A stretch of 12,701 nt of DNA from an uncultured Clostridium sp. (GTDB taxonomy: Bacteria > Bacillota > Clostridia > TANB77 > CAG-508), in assembly GCA_947428535.1 (NCBI GenBank), contig CANEMG010000005.1, forward strand, positions 1 through 12,701, in the 5' to 3' direction. The notes below the pieces were generated by a model. That model saw only the letters and a list, made by a program, of their open reading frames with translations, made no database searches and was not told where the DNA came from. How positions within the stretch are numbered: the stretch's first letter is position 1; every line of letters starts with the position of its first letter. The position numbers and the translations under genes were made by a program. This document shows, one piece after another, positions 1-6,940 of the stretch.

Positions 1-29
1 AGAATAGGTAAAACCATATAGATAATAGT

Positions 30-191
30 ATGGTGGTAATAACTGTCTTGAGTGCTGTGTGGGGATTAATCCATAAAATTATACTAATAACTTGGCCAGC
101 TTTTATTATAATTGATTATGAAACATACCTTGCAAAAGAGACTAATAATGGGCTAGGATATTCAAAGAAAATTTCTAGAGTGTTTGCTTAA
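30..191 (+). other. Small hydrophobic ORF, possible gene remnant
   Basis: A 53-residue reading frame from ATG to TAA. Residues 2-28 are mostly hydrophobic (two short stretches around a Gly-Leu-Ile-His turn, then TWPAFIII) and the tail is polar and basic (ETYLAKETNNGLGYSKKISRVF). The frame is closed by a stop at 9-11, so nothing longer enters from the left edge in this frame. No ribosome binding site is visible before the ATG. It could be a small membrane protein, the last part of a gene broken by a frameshift, or chance. I do not recognise it, and coding status is uncertain. Confidence 0.25.
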
Positions 192-200
192 ATTGATAAG

Positions 201-360
201 CATGAAAGCTCGGGGATTAAGGTACGGATTTGAGTGGTGATCTGGCGACATTTTAAAAAATGTGGAGCTCTTAAACGGAAACGGCTTTTTCAGTAATGGA
301 AAGTGAAGCTTTCGAGAAACTCTGCTAGACCTAAACCGTAAAATTTACTCGAGTTTTTAC
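201..360 (+). ncRNA. Candidate structured RNA, family not identified
   Basis: This stretch has 64 G/C in 160 bases, clearly richer than the AT-rich DNA around it, and holds no convincing reading frame. On paper it closes on itself: 205-212 pairs with 350-357 (about 8 bp with one G-U); inside that, 223-232 pairs with 332-340 (TACGG/CCGTA, then TTTG with TAAA, one bulged A). Within the enclosed part are local hairpins at 248-263 (ACATTTT with AAAATGT), about 300-313 (GAAAG with CTTTC) and 314-322 (GAG with CTC). It lies just before the 408-938 membrane protein gene, so it could be a free RNA or a leader element. It lacks the hallmarks I know for tmRNA, RNase P RNA, SRP RNA and common riboswitches. 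Strand is inferred from the downstream gene. Confidence 0.4.
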
Positions 361-372
361 CAATTTTATTAT
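344..372 (+). promoter_or_regulatory. Weak candidate promoter for the 408-938 gene
   Basis: TTTACT (344-349) and TATTAT (367-372) are separated by 17 bases. The -35 matches 4 of 6 and the -10 matches 5 of 6 of the sigma-A consensus. It overlaps the 3' arm of the possible structured RNA, so if it is used the RNA and the gene would be separate transcripts. In AT-rich DNA such matches also occur by chance. Confidence 0.3.
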
Positions 373-407
373 ATAAAAACAATAAATTTTGGAGAATATA
401 AATAAAT

Positions 408-938
408 ATGAAAGAAAAATCGAAAAACAGTAATAAATCATGGGTAATAACAATAGCTATTACCACATTTATTTTATCATTGCTTTTTTCATTTATATCA
501 AATACAGTTATATCAAACTTAAATATGTTTGCGGGATTACTTGTTTTGATGCTTGTAATTCTAGTGGGTGTTATATTTGATTTAATTGGTGTAGCTGTTA
601 CAGTAGCTAATGAAGAAGATTTTCATGCACAAGCAAGCAAAAAAATAAAAGGGGCAAAAACATCTATAAGTATGATAAGAAATTCAGCTAAAGTTTCTAA
701 TTTTTGCGCTGATGTTATAGGTGATATATGTGGAGTTTTAAGTGGTGCAATTAGTGCAATGATAGCTTTAAAACTTACAGAAAATTTTGGAATGAGTTCA
801 AATATTCAGTTTATATTTAGTGCAATAGTTGCTTCTGCTACTGTTGGTGGAAAAGCAATTACAAAAGAAATTGCTAAAAGTAATTCTACTCAAATTGTCA
901 ATTTTGTTAGTAAAATTATTAGTTTTGGGAATAAATAA
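408..938 (+). CDS. Small CNNM/DUF21-like integral membrane protein
   Basis: 176 residues with about four hydrophobic segments: roughly 12-35, 41-66, 102-122 and 131-149. Between the second and third lies an amphipathic, basic segment (residues about 67-97, containing QASKKIKGAK and IRNSAKVSNFC). The order 'hydrophobic helix ending FDLIGVAVTVA, basic KGAK helix, then a DVIGDICGVLSGA helix' recalls the DUF21 transmembrane domain of CNNM/CorB magnesium efflux proteins, where a similar helix-juxtamembrane-helix pattern occurs. The CBS and CorC domains of full-length members are absent, so this would be a stand-alone membrane module. This relation is pattern-based inference; the transported ion, if any, is unknown. 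GGAG at 391-394 is 13 bases from the ATG, a long spacing, and no nearer in-frame start is seen. It stands alone, with a terminator right behind it. Confidence 0.75.
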   Translation: MKEKSKNSNKSWVITIAITTFILSLLFSFISNTVISNLNMFAGLLVLMLVILVGVIFDLIGVAVTVANEEDFHAQASKKIKGAKTSISMIRNSAKVSNFCADVIGDICGVLSGAISAMIALKLTENFGMSSNIQFIFSAIVASATVGGKAITKEIAKSNSTQIVNFVSKIISFGNK

Positions 939-949
939 ACAAATAAGTA

Positions 950-975
950 AAAGACCACCAAATGGGGTGGTCTTT
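950..975. terminator. Convergent hairpin terminator
   Basis: A perfect 10-bp stem (AAAGACCACC at 950-959 with GGTGGTCTTT at 966-975) around a 6-base loop. The following bases ACCTTTTT give a moderate U-tract on the plus strand, and the minus strand continues TACTTATTT. It lies between the ends of two converging genes (408-938 plus, 1026-1712 minus), so it probably serves both. Confidence 0.8.
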
Positions 976-1025
976 ACCTTTTTATGAGACTAATGGAATC
1001 CATAAAAAGAATTTTAGGAGCAATG

Positions 1026-1712
1026 TTAAATATCAATTATTTTTTGTTTGTTGCAATCTACGAGTTTTACAATTTCATAATGATTTCTAATTCCAGAATA
1101 TTCGTGAGATGAATGAACCTCTCTTTCATTTTCATAAGATTTATCATCATGCCCTTGATACTCTACTGTTGCGTAGTCTGGATAGATATATGCTATTACA
1201 CGGTTAGCTACATAATGCTGATTATCCTCTATAAGGATATCCTGCGGTTTTAAAGGAAAAGTTAGCATATACTGGTAATTGAAGTTGCAATATCTTTTGC
1301 AATCTCTAATCCAATCACCATCAGGATTTTGAAGATAGAACTGGTTTATAGTATCAATTCCATTTAAAGCTTCTTCATGGCTTGAATAAAAAAGTTCTTG
1401 AATAGCTCCTTCTTTTTCACCGCTTTCTGTTAATCCATCTAAGATTACACCGCAGCCCGTTGCATAGCAGATTCTCGAAATAGTAACTTTTTTTATACAA
1501 GTTTCATCCAGAATCATTTTTCCAAGATATTCTACACATCCATCAACTATTTTTTCATAGCCTTTAGGGATTAGAAGATACATAGTTTCGCCTATTGTTG
1601 CAATCAACTCTGTGTTAAAAGTTGAATCGGTGTTTATTGTTGCATCACATGGCAATGTAAAACCGTTGCCTAACCGTATTACACCAGTCTTTTTTTCAAT
1701 AATATCATTCAT
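1026..1712 (-). CDS. Uncharacterised cysteine-rich soluble protein
   Basis: 228 residues, no signal peptide or membrane segment. I do not recognise a family. It has eight cysteines spread along the chain, including CYATGC near residue 82 and DCKRYC near residue 138, with many aromatic and acidic residues in the last third. The start is well supported: AGGAGG (plus-strand 1721-1726) lies 8 bases before the ATG, and a good sigma-A promoter precedes it. It is the only minus-strand gene here and lies between a membrane protein gene and holA. Its codons use more G and C than the flanking genes (for example ACCGCAGCCC and CGGTTAGC on the plus strand), which suggests a more recent arrival. The cysteines might bind metal or form disulfides, but no spacing typical of a known zinc or iron-sulfur site is clear. 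Confidence 0.8.
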   Translation of the reverse strand: MNDIIEKKTGVIRLGNGFTLPCDATINTDSTFNTELIATIGETMYLLIPKGYEKIVDGCVEYLGKMILDETCIKKVTISRICYATGCGVILDGLTESGEKEGAIQELFYSSHEEALNGIDTINQFYLQNPDGDWIRDCKRYCNFNYQYMLTFPLKPQDILIEDNQHYVANRVIAYIYPDYATVEYQGHDDKSYENEREVHSSHEYSGIRNHYEIVKLVDCNKQKIIDI

Positions 1713-1736
1713 ATTTTTATCCTCCTAATAAATATT

Positions 1737-1782
1737 TGTAAGCGAAATATAAAACAATTATATCATATTATGTAAACGAAAT
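1737..1782. repeat. Pair of 12-base direct repeats, possible operator
   Basis: TGTAAGCGAAAT (1737-1748) and TGTAAACGAAAT (1771-1782) match at 11 of 12 positions and start 34 bases apart, close to three helical turns. The second overlaps the promoter spacer and -35 of the minus-strand gene; the first lies just after its predicted transcription start. That placement suits a repressor binding both copies on one face of the DNA. The regulator is unknown and no regulator gene is adjacent. Confidence 0.4.
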
Positions 1783-1785
1783 CAA
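1757..1785 (-). promoter_or_regulatory. Promoter of the 228-residue protein gene
   Basis: Read on the minus strand: TTGATT (1785-1780), 17 bases, then a perfect TATAAT (1762-1757). Predicted transcription start is near 1750, giving a leader of about 38 bases that contains the AGGAGG ribosome binding site. A direct repeat (1771-1782) overlaps the -35 and spacer. Confidence 0.7.
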
Positions 1786-1813
1786 ATAACTTTGTTTTTA
1801 CATAAATTTAAAG

Positions 1814-1842
1814 TTGAATATATTTAAACTTAATGATATTAT
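1814..1842 (+). promoter_or_regulatory. Candidate holA promoter
   Basis: TTGAAT (1814-1819) and TATTAT (1837-1842) with 17 bases between them; 4 of 6 and 5 of 6 consensus matches. It lies 28 bases before the holA start codon, giving a short leader with the AGGGG ribosome binding site at 1860-1864. Confidence 0.5.
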
Positions 1843-1870
1843 TTAGAAAATAATTTATTAGGGGTATAAA

Positions 1871-2887
1871 ATGAATTTAACATATGAGACTTTAAACAAT
1901 AGCATTGAAAAAGAGCTTAAACCATTATATTTGTTATATGGAGAAGAGCAATACTTAATAGATACAACAGTTAATAAAATAAAGAAAAAGTTTGGAGAAA
2001 GATTACTAGGAATAAATTATATTTTGATAGATGAAACCAATATAGATAATCTTATTTCAGATATAGAAATGCCTGCTTTTGGATATGATAAAAAACTTAT
2101 AATAGTAAAAGATGCTAGTTTATTTAAAAAAGATGGTAGAAAAAAAGCAGGAAGTCCTATACAAGAAAAAATAGCAGAATATATGAAAAATAATATGAGT
2201 ATTATAGAAGAATCTATTATATTAGTTTTTATAGCATCAGAAGCGGATAAAAATGTAGTATTTGAGCAGATAGAAAAAAATGGAATTATATGTAATATAG
2301 AAGAATTAAAACCATTAGAATTAGTAAAAAAATTAAAACAAGTTTGTAATCTTTACAAAGTGAATGTTGACTCAAAAACATTAAATTATTTAGTAGAAAC
2401 TTCTGGAACTAATCTTCAAAATTTAATGAATGAAATAAGAAAGTTAATTGAGTATGCAGGGGAAAATGGAACTATAACTATAGATGATGTAGAAAATTTA
2501 TCTATAAAACAAATGGAAAGTGTTATTTTTGAACTTACAGATAATTTAGCAATTAGAAAAATAGACAAAGCTTTAGAAGTTTTAGATAATTTAATTTATC
2601 AAAAAGAACCACTTCAGAAAATTTTAATAACTTTATATAATCATTTTAAAAAGATTTATTTATGTAGTGTTGCAACAAGTTTAAATAAAGATGTAGTGTA
2701 TTCTTTAGTTTTAAAACCAAATCAAACTTTTTTAGTTTCAAAATATAAAAAACAGTCATCATATTTTAAAAGAAATGAAATAAGAGAAATATTAAGTGCT
2801 CTTATAGACTTGGATTACAATTATAAAAACGGAAAAATAGATATAGATATCGGTTTAAGGAGTATATTGTGTAATTATTGTAGTTAA
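1871..2887 (+). CDS. holA: DNA polymerase III subunit delta
   Basis: 338 residues, a normal length for the delta subunit. Delta is part of the clamp-loader complex; it opens the beta sliding clamp so that it can be placed on primed DNA. The N-terminus shows the family pattern LYLLYGEEQYLI (residues 18-29), followed by a mixed alpha/beta AAA+-like region with FGYDKKLIIVKDA (about 70-82), and ELxxLxKKLKQVCN (about 144-158). The middle and C-terminal helices contain LVETSGTNLQNLMNEIRKL (about 174-192) and the typical tail motif near residues 318-328 (YKNGKIDIDIGLR). There is no canonical Walker A, as expected for delta. AGGGG at 1860-1864 is 6 bases from the ATG. In many Firmicutes holA follows comEC; here it follows an unrelated minus-strand gene instead. 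Confidence 0.93.
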   Translation: MNLTYETLNNSIEKELKPLYLLYGEEQYLIDTTVNKIKKKFGERLLGINYILIDETNIDNLISDIEMPAFGYDKKLIIVKDASLFKKDGRKKAGSPIQEKIAEYMKNNMSIIEESIILVFIASEADKNVVFEQIEKNGIICNIEELKPLELVKKLKQVCNLYKVNVDSKTLNYLVETSGTNLQNLMNEIRKLIEYAGENGTITIDDVENLSIKQMESVIFELTDNLAIRKIDKALEVLDNLIYQKEPLQKILITLYNHFKKIYLCSVATSLNKDVVYSLVLKPNQTFLVSKYKKQSSYFKRNEIREILSALIDLDYNYKNGKIDIDIGLRSILCNYCS

Positions 2888-2925
2888 TAATACTTGAAAA
2901 AATGAATATATAATGATATAAAAAT

Positions 2926-2957
2926 AAAAAAGAAAATAATAATTTATTTTCTTTTTT
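2926..2957 (+). terminator. All-A/T-rich hairpin terminator after holA
   Basis: A perfect 14-bp inverted repeat (2926-2939 with 2944-2957) with a 4-base loop. Each arm has a single G/C position, and the right arm itself ends in a run of six T. It begins 39 bases after the holA stop. The run of U is part of the stem, so it may work as a weak terminator or simply protect the 3' end; being A-rich upstream, it could work in both directions. Confidence 0.5.
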
Positions 2958-2981
2958 AATTTAAATCATATGGAGGAAAAT

Positions 2982-4214
2982 ATGATTAAAGTAAATGAAA
3001 ATTTTTTAAATCTACAAGATAGTTATCTTTTTTCTACAATAGCGAAAAAAGTAGCTGAATTTCAAAAAAATAATCCTGAAAAAAAGATTATAAAATTAGG
3101 AATAGGAGATGTAACAAGACCAATAGTACCAGCAGTTATAGAGGCTATGCACAAAGCTGTTGATGAAATGGGGAATAGTGAAACATTTAGAGGATATGGA
3201 CCAGAGCAAGGATATGAATTTTTAAGAGAAAAAATTGTAAAAAATGATTATGCAAAAAGAGGAATTCAAATATCAGTAGATGAAATATTTGTATCAGATG
3301 GAGCCAAATGTGATTGCGGAAATATAGGAGATATTTTAGGAATAGAAAATACAGTAGCTATAACGGATCCAGTATATCCTGTATATTTAGATACAAATGT
3401 TATGGCAGGAAGAAGTGGCAATTTTAATAGTAAGACAGGAATGTATGAAAATATAATATATATTCCAGCTACAGCTGAAAATAATTTTGTACCAGAATTT
3501 CCAAGCAAAGTTCCGGACATTATATATTTATGTTTTCCAAATAATCCTACTGGAACTACACTTTCAAAACTAGAATTAAAGAAATGGGTTGATTATGCAA
3601 AAGAAAATAAATCTATAATATTATTTGATTCTGCATATGAAGCATTTATTTCAGAAGAGGATGTACCACATACAATATATGAAATTGATGGTGCAAAAGA
3701 AGTAGCAATAGAATTTAGAAGTTTTTCTAAAACAGCAGGATTTACAGGTGTTAGATGTGCATATACAGTTGTGCCTAAAGAATTAAAATCATACACAAAA
3801 GATGGAAAAATTGTAGAATTAAATCAGTTATGGAATAGGAGACATGGAACAAAATTTAATGGAGTTTCATATCCAATTCAAAGAGCAGCAGAGGCTGTTT
3901 ACTCAGAAGAAGGACAAAAACAAATAAAAGAAAATATTGCATATTATATGAATAATGCAAAAATTATTAAAGAAGGGCTTCAAGATGCAGGATTTACAGT
4001 TTATGGAGGTACAAATGCTCCATATATTTGGCTTAAAGTTCCAGATGGGTTAACTTCTTGGGAATTCTTTGATAAATTATTATGTGAAGCTAATGTTGTA
4101 GGAACACCAGGTGTTGGTTTTGGACCAAGCGGAGAAGGTTATTTTAGATTAACTGCTTTTGGTACTAAAGAAAATACAATAGAAGCTATAGAAAGAATTA
4201 AAAATATGAAATAA
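2982..4214 (+). CDS. dapL: LL-diaminopimelate aminotransferase
   Basis: PLP enzyme that converts tetrahydrodipicolinate directly to LL-diaminopimelate with glutamate as amino donor, the short route to lysine and the peptidoglycan cross-link residue. I start it at 2982 because GGAGG (2972-2976) lies 5 bases before that ATG, whereas an in-frame ATG at 2970 overlaps the ribosome binding site. The result is 410 residues, the usual DapL length, with the typical opening [13 protein letters not shown]. Class I/II aminotransferase landmarks (2982 numbering): LGIGDVTRP (39-47), [10 protein letters not shown] (69-78), SDGAKCD (105-111), CFPNNPTG (184-191), DSAYEAF (216-222), the PLP lysine K250 in [12 protein letters not shown], and R389 in FRLTAFG, expected to bind the substrate carboxylate. 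It follows the holA hairpin and no clear promoter stands out in the short gap. Confidence 0.95.
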   Translation: MIKVNENFLNLQDSYLFSTIAKKVAEFQKNNPEKKIIKLGIGDVTRPIVPAVIEAMHKAVDEMGNSETFRGYGPEQGYEFLREKIVKNDYAKRGIQISVDEIFVSDGAKCDCGNIGDILGIENTVAITDPVYPVYLDTNVMAGRSGNFNSKTGMYENIIYIPATAENNFVPEFPSKVPDIIYLCFPNNPTGTTLSKLELKKWVDYAKENKSIILFDSAYEAFISEEDVPHTIYEIDGAKEVAIEFRSFSKTAGFTGVRCAYTVVPKELKSYTKDGKIVELNQLWNRRHGTKFNGVSYPIQRAAEAVYSEEGQKQIKENIAYYMNNAKIIKEGLQDAGFTVYGGTNAPYIWLKVPDGLTSWEFFDKLLCEANVVGTPGVGFGPSGEGYFRLTAFGTKENTIEAIERIKNMK

Positions 4215-4232
4215 ATAATTATATATAATACT

Positions 4233-4303
4233 TTACAATTGCAGTGTATTTTATGATTTTAATATTATAATGCTTATTAATTATAAAATATACTGCAAAT
4301 TGC
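4233..4303. repeat. Imperfect palindrome, copy A of a dispersed element
   Basis: Arms at 4236-4254 and 4283-4302 pair over about 19 positions (CAATT/AATTG, then GCAGTGTATTTTAT with its near complement; one G-U and one bulge) around a 28-base AT loop. No U-tract follows, so it is not a standard terminator. The outer sequences strongly resemble those of the palindrome at 6741-6789 after ymdB: the left arms agree at 20 of 23 alignment columns, the right arms at 19 of 25. Confidence 0.5.
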
Positions 4304-4344
4304 ACATATAAGACATAAAAGTACAAGAAATTTATGAAAAAGAA

Positions 4345-4373
4345 TTGATTTTATGTTAATGTTCTTATATAAT
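4345..4373 (+). promoter_or_regulatory. guaB promoter
   Basis: TTGATT (4345-4350), 17 bases, perfect TATAAT (4368-4373). The predicted start near 4380 leaves a leader of about 36 bases. No purine riboswitch or other leader structure fits in it, so any purine control would have to act on this promoter. Confidence 0.75.
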
Positions 4374-4415
4374 AACAAATATATGTAAAATAAAAAGTTA
4401 GGAGGATTTTCAAAA

Positions 4416-5921
4416 ATGGCTGAAATATTAAAAGATGTATCAAGAACTTTTAATGAGTTTCTATTATTACCAAATTTAACAGATGAAAGATGTATACCAG
4501 CAAATGTAAGTTTAAAAACACCACTTGTAAAATTTAAAAAAGGAGAGGAACCAAAATATAGTGCAAATATTCCAATGGTTTCTGCAATAATGCAATCAGT
4601 TTCAGGAGAAAAAATGGCAATTGCTCTTGCAAGAGAAGGTGGATGTGCATTTATATATGGAGCTCAAACAATAGAAGAACAAGCACAAATGGTAAGAAAT
4701 GTAAAAAAACACAAAGCAGGATTTATAACAAGTGACTCAAATGTTACAAGTAATACTACAATAAGAGAGTTAATGGAATTAATAAAAGAAACAGGACATT
4801 CTACTGTTATGATAACAGAGGATGGTACAGCTAAAGGAAAATTCTTAGGATTAGTAACAGATAAAGATTTTAGAATTTCAAGAGTAAACTTAGATGATCC
4901 AGTAAGTAACCATATGATGCCTAAAGATAAAGTGGTATATGCTAAAAAAGGAATATCACTTCATGATGCAAATGATTTAATATGGGAACACAAAATAAGT
5001 TGTTTACCAATTTTAGATGAAAATGATAATTTAGACACATTAGTATTTAGAAAAGATTATGAAGCAGATAAAGAAAATCCAAATTCTTTATTAGATGATA
5101 ACAAAAGATTTATAGTAGGAGCTGGAATAAATACTAGAGATTATGCCGAAAGAATACCAGCATTAGTAGAAGCAGGAGTTGATATGATTTGTATGGACTC
5201 TTCAGATGGATATTCAGTATGGCAAAAAAATACAATAGAATGGGTAAGACAGCACTATGGTGATTCTGTAAAAATAGGGGCAGGAAATATTGTAGATAAA
5301 GAAGGTTTTTACTATTTAGCAGAAGCAGGAGCTGATTTTATAAAAGTTGGAGTTGGTGGAGGATCAATCTGCATAACTCGTGAAACAAAAGGAATCGGTC
5401 GTGGACAAGCAAGCAGTATAATGGATGTAGTGGAAGCTAGAAATGAATATTACGAACGTACAGGAGTATATATTCCAATTTGTTCAGATGGTGGAATTGT
5501 ACATGATTATCATATAACATTAGCATTAGCCATGGGATCTGACTTTGTTATGATGGGTAGATATTTTGCAAGATTTGATGAAAGTCCAACAAGAGTAATA
5601 AAGAGAAACGGTACTTTTATGAAAGAATATTGGGGAGAAGGATCAAATAGAGCTAGAAATTGGCAAAGATATTTAGAAGATCCTACTAAAAATAAATTAG
5701 CTTTTGAAGAGGGTGTTGATTCATATATACCATATGCAGGACCATTAAAAGATAATGTTGAAATTACTATTAGTAAAATAAAGTCTACAATGTGCAATTG
5801 TGGTGCAATTACACTACCAGAATTACATAAAAAGGCTAGATTAACAATGGTATCTAGCGTAAGTATTAAAGAAGGTGGAGCACACGATGTAGTACTAAAA
5901 GATTATGAGGGAAGAGCTTAG
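4416..5921 (+). CDS. guaB: IMP dehydrogenase, divergent (Tritrichomonas-like) type
   Basis: 501 residues; oxidises IMP to XMP with NAD+, the committed step of guanine nucleotide synthesis. Barrel elements flank an inserted CBS-domain pair (about residues 105-220, for example [11 protein letters not shown] and [11 protein letters not shown]). Catalytic C319 lies in [11 protein letters not shown]261 in CMDSSDG and D358 in CSDGG match known substrate-binding aspartates; R418-Y419 in NWQRY match the mobile-flap pair. The sequence opens with [10 protein letters not shown] and has GRGQAS after the catalytic loop, unlike the usual GSICTTR...GVGVPQ form. From memory the numbering is the same as in Tritrichomonas foetus IMPDH (C319, R418, Y419), an enzyme regarded as acquired from bacteria. 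AGGAGG at 4400-4405 is 10 bases from the ATG. It probably forms an operon with ymdB, whose start is 12 bases downstream. Confidence 0.95.
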   Translation: MAEILKDVSRTFNEFLLLPNLTDERCIPANVSLKTPLVKFKKGEEPKYSANIPMVSAIMQSVSGEKMAIALAREGGCAFIYGAQTIEEQAQMVRNVKKHKAGFITSDSNVTSNTTIRELMELIKETGHSTVMITEDGTAKGKFLGLVTDKDFRISRVNLDDPVSNHMMPKDKVVYAKKGISLHDANDLIWEHKISCLPILDENDNLDTLVFRKDYEADKENPNSLLDDNKRFIVGAGINTRDYAERIPALVEAGVDMICMDSSDGYSVWQKNTIEWVRQHYGDSVKIGAGNIVDKEGFYYLAEAGADFIKVGVGGGSICITRETKGIGRGQASSIMDVVEARNEYYERTGVYIPICSDGGIVHDYHITLALAMGSDFVMMGRYFARFDESPTRVIKRNGTFMKEYWGEGSNRARNWQRYLEDPTKNKLAFEEGVDSYIPYAGPLKDNVEITISKIKSTMCNCGAITLPELHKKARLTMVSSVSIKEGGAHDVVLKDYEGRA

Positions 5922-5933
5922 ATAGGAGATATA

Positions 5934-6704
5934 ATGAAAATTTTAGCAGTAGGAGATATTGTTGGAAGAACAGGTCTTCAAAAATTGAAAGAAGTTTTAC
6001 CAAGTATAGTAAAAGAAAATAATATAGATTTTGTTATAGTAAATGGAGAAAATGCAGCAGATGGAATGGGAATAACAGAAAAAATGTATAAAGAAATATT
6101 AGCATTAAATGTAGATGTAGTGACAATGGGAAATCATACTTGGGGAAAAAAAGAAATTTTTAATTTTATAGATGACAAACATATTATAAGACCTGCAAAT
6201 TATCCAAACAATAATCCTGGAAGAGGGTATGATATATATATATGTAATGGAAAATCTATTTGTGTTATAAATTTAATAGGAAGAACAACAATGCCAGTAT
6301 TAACAGAAAATCCATTTTTAATAGCAAAAGATATAATAAATAAAATAAAAAATGAAGTAGATATAATAATAATTGATTTTCATGCAGAAGCAACAGCAGA
6401 AAAAATTGCTATGGGGTATTATTTAGATGGAGAAGCAACAATAGTATATGGAACACATACACATGTTCAAACAGCTGATGAAGATATACTTGAAAAAGGA
6501 ACAGGATATATTACAGATATAGGTATGACAGGACCTAAAAGATCTGTTATTGGAATGGATGTAGAAGTTTCATTAAAAAGATTTTCTACATCTTTACCAG
6601 AAAGATATAAATTAGCAGAAGGTAAAGGAAAATTCAATAGTTGTTTATTTGAAATTGATGATAATACAAATAAAGTGAAAAAAATTATAAGAATAAATAA
6701 GTAA
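5934..6704 (+). CDS. ymdB: YmdB-type metallophosphoesterase
   Basis: 256 residues of the YmdB/TIGR00282 family; the Bacillus subtilis member is a phosphodiesterase acting on 2',3'- or 3',5'-cyclic nucleotides and affects motility, biofilm formation and sporulation. All the dimetal ligands are in place and at the family positions: D8 (AVGDIVG), E39 and N40 (VNGENAADG), N67 and H68 (MGNHTWGK), H150 (IDFHAEAT), H175 and H177 (YGTHTHVQTAD). It has no signal peptide or membrane segment, so it is cytoplasmic. AGGAG lies just before the ATG and the gap to guaB is 12 bases, with a strong terminator behind ymdB, so guaB-ymdB is a likely two-gene unit. In B. subtilis ymdB sits between rny and spoVS; here rny is not beside it and spoVS is about 2.3 kb further on. 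Confidence 0.93.
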   Translation: MKILAVGDIVGRTGLQKLKEVLPSIVKENNIDFVIVNGENAADGMGITEKMYKEILALNVDVVTMGNHTWGKKEIFNFIDDKHIIRPANYPNNNPGRGYDIYICNGKSICVINLIGRTTMPVLTENPFLIAKDIINKIKNEVDIIIIDFHAEATAEKIAMGYYLDGEATIVYGTHTHVQTADEDILEKGTGYITDIGMTGPKRSVIGMDVEVSLKRFSTSLPERYKLAEGKGKFNSCLFEIDDNTNKVKKIIRINK

Positions 6705-6720
6705 TAGTATATATAAAAGA

Positions 6721-6814
6721 TAGATTTTAGTTAAACTAAGTTACAATCCGCAGTTTATTTTATAAATTATAAAATAAGTTATGAATTGCGATAATCTAAA
6801 ATCTATTTTTTTTT
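6721..6814 (+). terminator. Terminator after ymdB with a large structured loop
   Basis: A perfect 10-bp stem (TAGATTTTAG at 6721-6730 with CTAAAATCTA at 6796-6805) followed by nine T (6806-6814). The loop is 65 bases, far larger than usual, and holds a second palindrome (6741-6789, copy B of the dispersed element). The nested fold could still bring the outer arms together. Confidence 0.7.
6741..6789. repeat. Imperfect palindrome, copy B of a dispersed element
   Basis: Inner arms TTATTTTATAA and TTATAAAATAA pair perfectly over 11 positions around one base; the outer CAAT pairs with ATTG. Left part TTACAATCCGCAGT and right part GAATTGC correspond to the ends of the 4233-4303 palindrome, while the middle of copy A (about 24 bases) is missing here. 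It lies wholly inside the loop of the ymdB terminator. Confidence 0.5.
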
Positions 6815-6834
6815 ATTAAATTTTAATTTACATA

Positions 6835-6863
6835 TTGACAAAAAAGATAAATCATAATAAATT
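6835..6863 (+). promoter_or_regulatory. Promoter of the GH13 gene
   Basis: Perfect TTGACA (6835-6840), 17 bases, TAAATT (6858-6863; 4 of 6). It sits just after the ymdB terminator, so the GH13 gene is an independent transcription unit. A short AAAACA/TGTTTT hairpin (about 6871-6887) lies near the predicted 5' end. No clear catabolite-response (cre) box was seen. Confidence 0.5.
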
Positions 6864-6940
6864 ATGGATGAAAACAGGAATGTTTTTTATTATAGATGAA
6901 ACTTGTAAATCGTTGCTTTATAATTAAGGAGGGTTTATTA

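Noticed and set aside
201..360. Assigning the RNA candidate to a named family such as raiA RNA, 6S RNA, or a c-di-AMP or ZTP riboswitch
   Set aside because: Short pieces such as CTGGCGACA recall riboswitch motifs, but the full conserved cores are missing, so no family name can be supported.
2970..2981. Upstream in-frame ATG for dapL giving 414 residues
   Set aside because: This ATG overlaps the GGAGG site that serves the ATG at 2982, and DapL proteins normally start with the later methionine (410 residues).
3266..3796. Minus-strand open frames inside dapL
   Set aside because: They lie opposite a well-supported enzyme gene, have no ribosome binding site and encode nothing recognisable.
5510..5797. 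Minus-strand open frame inside guaB
   Set aside because: Opposite a conserved catalytic region of IMPDH; composition is that of a shadow frame.
6896..6940. Upstream in-frame ATG for the GH13 gene
   Set aside because: No ribosome binding site precedes it, whereas AAGGAGGG stands 7 bases before the ATG at 6941.
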